Assembly (NCBI RefSeq): GCF_965213555.1
Contig: NZ_OZ243890.1
Location: 1 to 64,000, forward strand
Direction of reading: 5' to 3'
Length of the DNA stretch: 64,000 nt
From: Acuticoccus sp965213555
Lineage (GTDB): Bacteria > Pseudomonadota > Alphaproteobacteria > Rhizobiales > Amorphaceae
Program-made: the position numbers and the translations under genes
Shown here: positions 1 through 8,191 of the stretch, in pieces
How positions within the stretch are numbered: position 1 is the stretch's first letter
Layout: every line of letters starts with the position of its first letter
The notes under the pieces: generated by a model
The model's database searches: none
Seen by the model: only the letters and a program-made list of their open reading frames with translations
What the model was told of the DNA's origin: nothing

Positions 1-277
1 TGCGCCGCGTGCCGTCGTTGCGCCTCGGGCCCGCCTCAATGGTGATCGCCTGGGCCGGGCACACCGCCTCGCACAGCTTGCACGCGATGCACCGCTCTTC
101 GCCGTTCGGGTAGCGCCGCAGCACGTGCTCACCCCTAAAGCGCGGCGAGATCGGGTTCTTCTCGAACGGGTAGTTCACCGTCGCCTTCGGCTTGAACAGG
201 TAGCGCATGCCGAGGAAGAACGCCGAGACGAACTCGGCGAGGAAGACGGAACGGGCGGTGCCCTGAAGTGTGGCCAT
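1..277 (-). CDS. nuoI: NADH-quinone oxidoreductase subunit I (partial, 3' end outside window)
   Basis: Peripheral-arm subunit of respiratory complex I that carries two 4Fe-4S clusters and passes electrons towards the quinone site. Only the first 92 codons are present because the gene runs off the left edge. The first ferredoxin motif, CIACKLCEAVCP, is visible near residues 70-81, preceded by the usual amphipathic N-terminal segment (FFLGMRYLFKPKATVNYPFEKNP, described here by its key residues). The ATG at 277 gives the family's normal start, MATLQGTARSVFLAEF. It follows the upstream GFA gene after 133 bases on the same strand, so it belongs to the nuo operon. Confidence 0.95.
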   Translation of the reverse strand, partial: MATLQGTARSVFLAEFVSAFFLGMRYLFKPKATVNYPFEKNPISPRFRGEHVLRRYPNGEERCIACKLCEAVCPAQAITIEAGPRRNDGTRR

Positions 278-410
278 GGGTGTCAACTCGCTGATCGGTC
301 AGTCGAAACCGCGGTTGCGGCGATCGCCGCAGTTACGAGTGAGTACGGTCTACATGGACCTTGCCGTCGCGCCTCGCAATGCGACGCAGGCGCCGCTCGC
401 CAGGTCTCGG

Positions 411-842
411 TCAGGCAACGCGCTCCGGCTCCGGACCGCCCACGCGCTGACGTGAGAAACCTTCGAACTTCGGCAGATCGTCGGCCAACGCAACGAATGC
501 GAGCCGCTCGGACCAGTAGGCGTGCCGGGTCGGTGGCACCGCGACCGGATCATCGAAAGCACCTCCGGAGAGGTAAACCTCGTCGAGCGGCAGGTCTGCG
601 TCCGCATAGGACAGTGTCGTTCCGCAGCCATCGCAAAAGCCGCGTGTAACCCTCCGCGCCCCCGGACGCAGCCGCGGCTCCGACGTGAAACCTACCGCCG
701 TGCGCTCGAAACCGACCCAATGGACGAACGGTGCGCCTGCGGCTCGCCGGCAGTCCGCGCAGTGGCAAATGGCGACGAACGTTGGCTCACCCTTCGCCTC
801 GAAGCGCACCCTGCCGCACGCGCAACCGCCGCGATGGCTCAC
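411..842 (-). CDS. GFA/CENP-V-type zinc-binding protein inside the nuo operon
   Basis: A 143-residue protein of the GFA (glutathione-dependent formaldehyde-activating enzyme-like) fold. The zinc-binding pattern is visible: CACGRVRF near the N-terminus, CHCADCRR about 25 residues later, and a late CDGCG pair. The GTG start at 842 overlaps the nuoH stop as GTGA, so translation is probably coupled to nuoH. A reading frame extends upstream inside nuoH but would lack family homology there. The family includes S-(hydroxymethyl)glutathione synthase-like proteins, but most members have no proven substrate. A role in complex I is not established; only the operon position suggests a link. A second member lies at 11395-11805. 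Confidence 0.85.
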   Translation of the reverse strand: MSHRGGCACGRVRFEAKGEPTFVAICHCADCRRAAGAPFVHWVGFERTAVGFTSEPRLRPGARRVTRGFCDGCGTTLSYADADLPLDEVYLSGGAFDDPVAVPPTRHAYWSERLAFVALADDLPKFEGFSRQRVGGPEPERVA

Positions 843-1912
843 GAGACGACGAGGAGCGCCGGACCAGCGCGCCATCCGGTGAGCTTGAGGACGACAGCCA
901 CGACGACGACGGCGGCAAGCGAGGCAGGCAGGAACACCTTCCAGCCGAGCCGCATGAGCTGGTCGTAGCGGAAGCGCGGCACGATCGCCTTCACCATGGC
1001 GAACATGAAGAACACGAGGAAGCACTTCAGCGCGAACCAGATCACGCCCGGCACCCAGGTGAACGGTGCCACCATCAGCGGCGGCAGCCAGCCGCCGAGG
1101 AACAGGATGGTGGTGAGCGCGCACATCAGCCCAATGGAGACGTACTCGCCCAGCATGAACATCATGTACGGGACCGACGAGTACTCCACCATGAAGCCCG
1201 CGACGAGCTCCGACTCCGCCTCCGGCAGGTCGAACGGCGGGCGGTTCGTCTCGGCGAGCGCGGAGATGAAGAACACCACGAACATCGGGAACAGCGGCAA
1301 CCAGTACCAGTTGAGGAAGGTCAGCCACGGCACCCCGAGCATGTCGGCAAGGCCGGTGAGCTGGGACAGGACGACGTCGGTGAGGTTGAGCGAGCCGACG
1401 CACAACAGCACGGTGATGATGACGAGGCCGATGGAGACCTCGTAGGAGATCATCTGCGCGGAGGAGCGAAGGGCTCCGAGGAACGGGTACTTCGAGTTGG
1501 ACGCCCAACCGCCCATGATGACGCCGTAGACGCCGAGCGATGAGATCGCGAAGACGTAGAGGACGCCGAGGTTGATGTCGGCGATGACCCAACCGGGTCC
1601 CACCGGCACCACCGCCCAGGCGGACAGCGCGAGGACCGTGGTGACGAGCGGCGCAAGGAGGAACACCGCCCGGTCCGCGCCGGCCGGGATGATCGGCTCC
1701 TTCAGCGCGAACTTCAGGAGGTCGGCGAACGACTGCAGCAGCCCGAACGCGCCCACCACGTTGGGTCCGCGCCGCAGCTGCACGGCCGCCCACACCTTGC
1801 GGTCGGCATAGAGCGCGTAGGCGATCACCACGAGCAGGATCGACAGGAGCAGGAAGCTCTGCAACGCGATCAGCAGGGTGGGTGCGGCGTAGTCGCTCCA
1901 GAACTCGATCAT
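839..1912 (-). CDS. nuoH: NADH-quinone oxidoreductase subunit H
   Basis: Membrane subunit of complex I that forms the end of the quinone chamber and links the peripheral arm to proton pumping. The 357 residues are normal for the family and hold about eight hydrophobic helices. Hallmark segments are visible: RRGPNVVGAFGLLQSFADLLK (first cytoplasmic loop), SLGVYGVIMGGWASNSKYPFLG, and ETNRPPFDLPEAESELVAG, the conserved acidic loop. The ATG at 1912 gives MIEFWSDYAAP. Its stop overlaps the GTG of the following GFA gene. The preceding gene is the small coiled-coil protein at 1959-2180, 46 bases away. Confidence 0.97.
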   Translation of the reverse strand: MIEFWSDYAAPTLLIALQSFLLLSILLVVIAYALYADRKVWAAVQLRRGPNVVGAFGLLQSFADLLKFALKEPIIPAGADRAVFLLAPLVTTVLALSAWAVVPVGPGWVIADINLGVLYVFAISSLGVYGVIMGGWASNSKYPFLGALRSSAQMISYEVSIGLVIITVLLCVGSLNLTDVVLSQLTGLADMLGVPWLTFLNWYWLPLFPMFVVFFISALAETNRPPFDLPEAESELVAGFMVEYSSVPYMMFMLGEYVSIGLMCALTTILFLGGWLPPLMVAPFTWVPGVIWFALKCFLVFFMFAMVKAIVPRFRYDQLMRLGWKVFLPASLAAVVVVAVVLKLTGWRAGPALLVVS

Positions 1913-1958
1913 CCCTCGTCCTTACCTTCGGTGGCGCCGCGCCGGTGATGCGCCCTCG

Positions 1959-2180
1959 TCATGCGTCGAGCAACTCCAAACGTCGTTCGACGCAAGCCGA
2001 TCGTTCGTCGATCCGGTCGATGCGGTTGGAGAGGCTTGCGTACTGCGTCTCGATGATGCCGCGCCGCCCCTTGATCTCGCGAAGCTCCTGGGAGTGATCC
2101 GCCAGCGTGGCCTGAATGTTCTGGAGAACGCCGAAGATGAGTTCGTTGGTGATCTCCGAACGCGCCTCAACCGCCGTCAT
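1959..2180 (-). CDS. Small coiled-coil protein in the nuo operon
   Basis: A 73-residue soluble protein that I do not recognise as a named family. It is predicted to be almost entirely helical, with a heptad-like run (LQNIQATLADHSQELREIK, then SLSNRIDRIDERSACVERRLELL) typical of short coiled coils. The ATG at 2180 was chosen because a strong purine ribosome site, reading AGGGAGGAGGG on the minus strand, lies just upstream; the longer frame start at 2198 would place that site inside the coding region. It lies between the SH3b gene and nuoH on the operon strand. A similar short coiled-coil protein is at 6492-6728. Confidence 0.65.
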   Translation of the reverse strand: MTAVEARSEITNELIFGVLQNIQATLADHSQELREIKGRRGIIETQYASLSNRIDRIDERSACVERRLELLDA

Positions 2181-2225
2181 CAACCCTCCTCCCTTCACAC
2201 GCGCACGGCGCCTTCCCGGTTAGCG

Positions 2226-2645
2226 TCACCCGGCATAAAGCTCCACATAACTGCCGTGAACCCAGCCGGAGCGGCAGGGACCACCGTAGGCCTGCGGTGC
2301 GGGAACACCCGAAGTCACGCCGCAGGCAACGGGTTCTCCGGATGGGGCGTAGACGACGCCCCACCAACGCCCCCGCTTCTCGCACAGGTGAAGTGTGTCG
2401 CCGGTGTAGACCTCGTCGACCTTGACGTGGCGCGTCGACGGACCGGTCCGCACCGCGAGGAAGTTGTCGCCCAACGGGTTGAGCCCGACAACCCGACCCT
2501 GCGATGCGCAAGCGTCCCATCCCGGGCCGTCGTTGCCGACGACGACGGGGATGCCCAACGGGTCGTCTGCACGCGCCGCGGCGGCTGCCGTCAGCGCCAG
2601 GACGATCGCGAGGAGGCCAGCGCAGGCCCCTCCCCCGGGCGTCAC
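2226..2645 (-). CDS. Secreted SH3b-type protein, translationally coupled to nuoG
   Basis: About 139 residues with an N-terminal signal peptide (hydrophobic stretch AGLLAIVLALTAAAAARA with an Ala-rich cleavage region) followed by a domain resembling bacterial SH3 repeats: NFLAVRTGPSTRHVKVDEVYTGD, then LCEKRGRWWGVVY and GWVHGSYVELY, with four cysteines that could form disulphides. SH3b domains usually bind cell wall or act in periplasmic enzymes. The GTG at 2645 overlaps the nuoG stop as GTGA, which together with the signal peptide starting there decides the start. The product should be periplasmic although its operon encodes complex I, so its job there is unknown. Confidence 0.75.
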   Translation of the reverse strand: MTPGGGACAGLLAIVLALTAAAAARADDPLGIPVVVGNDGPGWDACASQGRVVGLNPLGDNFLAVRTGPSTRHVKVDEVYTGDTLHLCEKRGRWWGVVYAPSGEPVACGVTSGVPAPQAYGGPCRSGWVHGSYVELYAG

Positions 2646-4723
2646 TCCGCCGCCTCGCGGACGACCTCGCCCTCGGCCCACAGCCTGGCGCACTCGGCCA
2701 TGACCTTGGAGGCGCGGGCGATGGGGTTGGTGAGGTGGAAGTGCTGGATCGGGTTGATGAACGCGTCGTCCGCCACCGCGCCACCGCGCTCCGCCAGCCG
2801 GCCGATCGCGGCCGGGTCGCCTGGGACGACCGTATCGAGCTCGCCGAGGTAGGGCACGGCCTCGACCATGGTGCGGTTCAGCGCCTGCCAGGAATCATAG
2901 GGCAGCGTGGCGCCGAGCTCGGCCGACAGCGCGCGCAGGATCGCCCAGTCGTCGCGCGCGTCACCCGGCGTGAAGGCCGCGCGCGTCGCCCGCTGCGGCC
3001 GGCCCTCGAGGTTGACGTAGGTGCCCGACTTCTCGGTGTAGGCGGCCCCAGGGAGGATGACGTCCGCCGACTGCGCGCCGCGGTCGCCGTGGCTGCCGAC
3101 GTAGACCACGAACGGCGCGTCGAGCGCCGCGGTGTCCACCTCGTCGACGCCGAGCAGGAACAATAGGTCTGCGCCCCCCCTCGACAGGACCTCCCGCGCC
3201 GAGCGTCCCCCGGGAGCCGGCACGCACCCGACGTCGAGCCCGCCGACCCGCGAGGCCGCGGTGTGGAGGACGCCGAAGCCGTTCCAGTCCTGCGCGACGG
3301 CTCCCACCTCCCGGGCAAGGCGCGCCGTGGCGGCGAGCACCGCGGCCCCGTCCTCGCGCACGAGCGCGGCCTCGCCCACGATGATCGCCGGCCGTTCCGC
3401 GCGCTCCAGCATCCCGCGAAAGTCGCCGAGGTCGGACAATGAGGCGCCGCCGGCGCCGAGGTAGGTTGCAGGATAGGTGAGGTCGACGCGCTCGCCCACC
3501 AGCCCGACCGCCGCGCGGCGGTTGACCCAAGCCTTGCGGATGCGCGTGTTCACCAGCGCTGCGTCCCAGCGCGGGTTGGCGCCGACGATGAGGACCGCGT
3601 CCGCCTCCGCGAGCCCTGCGATGGTCGGGTTGAACAGGTAGGAGGCTCGCCCGAGCGCGGGGTCGAGGGCAGCACCATCCGTCCGGCAGTCGACGGAGGC
3701 AACGCCCAGGCGGTGCATCAAATCCTTCAGCGCATATAGCTCCTCGGCGGTGGCGAGGTCGCCGCCGAGCGCGGCGATCCGCTCCTTCGGCGTCGCTGCG
3801 ACCCTGTCGCGGATCGCGGCGAACGCCTCGCGCCACGTCGCCGGCTGCAGCCGGCCGTCCACCTTCACGTAGGGCCGGTCGAGCCGCTGCAGCTTGAGCC
3901 CGTCCCACACGAAGCGCGTCTTGTCCGAGATCCATTCCTCGTTCACCGCCTCGTTGAGCCGAGGCATGATGCGCATGACCTCGCGGCCGCGAACATCGAC
4001 GCGGATGTTGGAGCCGACCGCATCCATCGCATCGACGGTCTCGGTCTTCGTCATCTCCCAGGGCCGTGCCTGGTAGGCGTAGGGCTTGGAGGTGAGCGCA
4101 CCCACCGGGCACAGGTCGATGACGTTGCCCTGCAGCTCGGAGCCCATGGCGCTCTCGAGGTAGGTGGTGATCTCCATGTCCTCGCCGCGGCCGATGGAGC
4201 CGAGGTCGGGGACACCCGCGACCTCCGTCACGAAGCGCACGCAGCGGGTGCAGTGGATGCACCGGTTCATGATCGTCTTGACCAGCGGGCCGATGTGCTT
4301 GTCTTCGACCGCGCGCTTGTTCTCGGCGAAGCGTGAGCCGGACACGCCGTAGGCCATCGCCTGGTCCTGCAGGTCGCACTCGCCACCCTGGTCGCAGATC
4401 GGACAGTCCAGCGGGTGGTTGATGAGGAGGAACTCCATCACCCCCTCGCGCGCGTTCTTGACGAACTGGGTGCGCGTGTTGATCGTCGGCGGCGTGCCGT
4501 CGCGCGCGGGCCGCAGGTCCTTCACCCCCATGGCGCAGGAGGCGACGGGCTTGGGCGGCCCGCCGACCACCTGGACGAGGCACATGCGGCAGTTGCCGGC
4601 GATGGAGAGACGCTCGTGGAAGCAGAAGCGCGGGATCTCGGCACCCGCCGCCTCGCACGCCTGGAGCAGCGTGTAGTGCTCCGGCACGTCGATCTCGTTG
4701 CCGTCGATGATGAGTGTCGTCAC
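2642..4723 (-). CDS. nuoG: NADH-quinone oxidoreductase subunit G
   Basis: Large iron-sulphur subunit of the complex I peripheral arm. The 693 residues begin with a 2Fe-2S ferredoxin domain (C34, C45, C48, C63; motif CFHERLSIAGNCRMC), then the CPICDQGGEC segment and the RCIHCTRCVRF 4Fe-4S motif, followed by a molybdopterin-oxidoreductase-like domain without molybdenum chemistry. The GTG at 4723 (VTTLIIDGNEIDVPEHYTLLQ) has GGGGAGG upstream and matches the family start better than the longer frame. nuoF normally abuts nuoG, but here 2.1 kb holding a decayed antisense gene separates them, so nuoG depends either on long read-through or on a promoter of its own in 4724-4857. Confidence 0.97.
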   Translation of the reverse strand: MTTLIIDGNEIDVPEHYTLLQACEAAGAEIPRFCFHERLSIAGNCRMCLVQVVGGPPKPVASCAMGVKDLRPARDGTPPTINTRTQFVKNAREGVMEFLLINHPLDCPICDQGGECDLQDQAMAYGVSGSRFAENKRAVEDKHIGPLVKTIMNRCIHCTRCVRFVTEVAGVPDLGSIGRGEDMEITTYLESAMGSELQGNVIDLCPVGALTSKPYAYQARPWEMTKTETVDAMDAVGSNIRVDVRGREVMRIMPRLNEAVNEEWISDKTRFVWDGLKLQRLDRPYVKVDGRLQPATWREAFAAIRDRVAATPKERIAALGGDLATAEELYALKDLMHRLGVASVDCRTDGAALDPALGRASYLFNPTIAGLAEADAVLIVGANPRWDAALVNTRIRKAWVNRRAAVGLVGERVDLTYPATYLGAGGASLSDLGDFRGMLERAERPAIIVGEAALVREDGAAVLAATARLAREVGAVAQDWNGFGVLHTAASRVGGLDVGCVPAPGGRSAREVLSRGGADLLFLLGVDEVDTAALDAPFVVYVGSHGDRGAQSADVILPGAAYTEKSGTYVNLEGRPQRATRAAFTPGDARDDWAILRALSAELGATLPYDSWQALNRTMVEAVPYLGELDTVVPGDPAAIGRLAERGGAVADDAFINPIQHFHLTNPIARASKVMAECARLWAEGEVVREAAE

Positions 4724-4857
4724 ACGCGCCTCCCCGGCCACACGCCAGTCACTTGTGGCAAAACAAGGTCGGCCGCAACAGGCGTCCCCGCGCGCCGTCG
4801 TCGCGTTCCGCACAACAGCTAGCGACGAGCCGCCCTCTCAGCCCCTGGAAGGTCCGC

Positions 4858-6590
4858 ATGGTCGAGCCGTCCTCTCCCGCCTATAAACGGGGCAAGCGGA
4901 GGGCGTTCGGCACCGCCATCGGTGCTGAAGCGCTCCAGTTCGCAGCCTCCGGCGAAGCGCAGACGCCCATCGACACCGTGCTCATCAACGCCTCGATCGT
5001 TACCCTCGACCCGTTGCGTCCCCCGCGGAGGCGCTCGTCATCGCGGACGGCATCATCATCCTGATCGGCCCGAGCGAGGCGATCCGCGCCCTGGCCGACG
5101 AGGGGACGGAGGTCATCGACCTCGCCGGGCGCACGGTGATCCCTGGGCTCAACGACAGCCATACCACGTGGTGCGCGGCGGCAGGTTCTACACGGCCGAG
5201 CTGCGCTGGGACGGCGTCGACGTCCTAGAGCGGTTTGGGATTAGGTGGAACCACCTGACCCCAAGAAAACCGCTCTCAATCAAAGAGCTAGAGCCTCTTA
5301 TCTGGGTCTGAGGAAACCCAGGATGCTCTAGCGCGCGGCCTCGACATGATCCGCGAGCAAGCCGCGCGCACGCCTGACGGCGAGCGGGTGCGCGTGATCG
5401 GGGGCTGGTCGCCGTTCCAGTTCGAAGAGCGCCGCATGCCGACCCCCGCGGAGCTGACCCAGGCCGCGCCCGACACCCCGGTCTTCGTGCTCCACCTCTA
5501 CAGCTGCGGGTTCCTCAACCGCGCCGGCGTCGAAGCCCTCGGCATCACCGCACAAACCGCAGCCCCGGATGGCGGCAGCTGCGAGACCACCGCCGACGGC
5601 GGAGCGGTGCTTCACGCCGAGCCCGACCCCACCATCCTCCATAGGACCATAGGCGCGCTTCTCGGCCTGTCCGAGGAGGACCAGGTCAACTCGACACGGC
5701 ACTTCTATCGCGAGCTGAACCGCTTTGGCATCAGCAGCGCCATCGATGCGGGCGGCGGCGGGCACGTGTTTCCGGACGATTACGAGGGCACCTTCGCGCT
5801 GGCTGACGCCGGCGATATGCCGCTGCGCATCTTGAGCGACCTGTTCCCGCAGGATCCTGGGAAGAAGCTTGCTGACTTCATGGCTGGACCGAGGATTGGA
5901 CGGTCAACCTCACCCAGGCCGAGCGGTTGGTTCACGGCTTCGTGGTCGAATGCGGCGGCGACTTCCTGACCTGGTCCGCAGGCGACTTCAAGGACTGGAT
6001 GGCCGAGCGCCCCGACACCACCGAACGTGAGGGCTGGCGCGAGGAACTCACGGCCGTCACCCGGCACCTCCTCGCAGCTGGCTGGTCGATCCGCATCCAC
6101 GCGACGTACGATGAGTCCATGGGCAACATCATGGATGTGTTCGAGGTGGCACATCAGGCCGAGCTTGCGCACGGACGTGCGGGCTTTGCAGAGGTGCGCT
6201 GGTCCATCGAGCACGCCGAGACCGTGAGCTGGACAATCTCGAGCGGATCGCGGCGCTCGGCGGCGGCGTGGCGGTGCAGATGCGCATGGCCTACGCCGGC
6301 GAGTACTTCATTGAGCGCTACGGCGAGGGGGCTGCGCGTCGGGCGCCGCCCATCAGGGACATGATCGAGCTCGGCATCCCGGTCGGCGCCGGAACGGACG
6401 CCACCGGCGTCGCGAGCGACAACCCCTGGGTCGCGCTCGCCTGGCTGGTCACGGGCGAGACGGTCGGAGGAACGCCGACGCGGGCCGAGCGTCACTCCTC
6501 ACGCGGGACGAGGTGACGCTCGGCGCTCTCCATCGTCGGGAGCGCGTGGTTCTCCGGCGAGGAGGCGCTGAAGGGAAGGCTTGCGGTCGC
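4858..6590 (+). pseudogene. Decayed amidohydrolase family 3 (YtcJ-like) gene, antisense inside the nuo operon
   Basis: Fragments in all three plus frames together resemble a metal-dependent amidohydrolase of the YtcJ/amidohydrolase_3 type. In order: a twin-arginine-like leader (YKRGKRRAFGTAIGAEALQFA) from ATG 4858; DTVLINASIVTLDP; a one-base shift near 5020; EALVIADGIIILIGPSEAI and TVIPGLNDSH; another shift that splits the HTHVVRGG metal motif; RFYTAELRWDGV; a miniature element at 5225-5330; then MIREQAARTPDG to about 5900, WMAERPDTTEREGWREELT in another frame, and AGEYFIERYGEG in a third. The tail GSAWFSGEEALKGRLA is readable at about 6540-6587, where homology stops abruptly. No intact product is possible. 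Confidence 0.88.
5225..5330 (+). repeat. Miniature mobile element (MITE-like), copy 1, with CTAG target duplication
   Basis: About 100 bases made of two hairpins: GAGCGGTTT pairing with AAACCGCTC around an AGGTGG/CCACCT inner stem, then CTAGAGC...TGGGT/ACCCA...GCTCTAG. The element is flanked by CTAG on both sides. Removing one copy of CTAG with the element restores an open amidohydrolase frame reading GVDVLARGLDM, so the insertion point is directly deducible. The ends match imperfectly as inverted repeats (GAGCnnnnTGGG). TA or CTAG targets are typical of IS630- and IS5-type transposases, so one of these probably moved it in trans. A diverged copy is at 32871-32971. Confidence 0.85.
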
Positions 6591-6728
6591 TTCTGCGAGG
6601 TCGTCGAGTCTCGTCTCCACCCGCCCTAAGCGTTCCTTCAACTCCCGTGTTTCGGCACGCATCTCCCGCATCTCGGCGCGTAGTTCGCGCAGGATCTCCG
6701 AAACCAAACTATCAGGCTCGGTCGCCAT
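6492..6728 (-). CDS. Small coiled-coil protein with a tail read from an antisense pseudogene
   Basis: A 78-residue open frame starting at ATG 6728 with a GGGAGAG-like ribosome site upstream. Residues 1-47 form a charged coiled coil (EILRELRAEMREMRAETRELKERLGRVETRL), similar in kind to the protein at 1959-2180. The last roughly 30 residues are the reverse complement of the amidohydrolase remnant (its GSAWFSGEEALKGRLA segment), so the original C-terminus seems to have been replaced when the two sequences were joined. It precedes the nuoF-nuoG scar on the operon strand. Function unknown; expression uncertain. Confidence 0.55.
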   Translation of the reverse strand: MATEPDSLVSEILRELRAEMREMRAETRELKERLGRVETRLDDLAEATASLPFSASSPENHALPTMESAERHLVPREE

Positions 6729-6852
6729 CTCTCACTCTCCCACTAACGGAGCCCCGCAGCCTACGGCACTCAGTCGGCGGACGACCTTAGCGCCGGTTGC
6801 CTTGTCAGGCGATCAGAGGCCGAACACGTGCGACGAGCGACTGCGCCGGGCC

Positions 6853-8154
<1,302 letters not shown>

Positions 8155-8191
8155 GGGTCAACTCCGTGGCGCAGCGCGGTCGGGCGAAGTC

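Noticed and set aside
731..1543. Long plus-strand frame of 270 residues over nuoH
   Set aside because: Arg/His/Asp-rich shadow of nuoH in a GC-rich genome, with no family resemblance; nuoH is unmistakable on the other strand.
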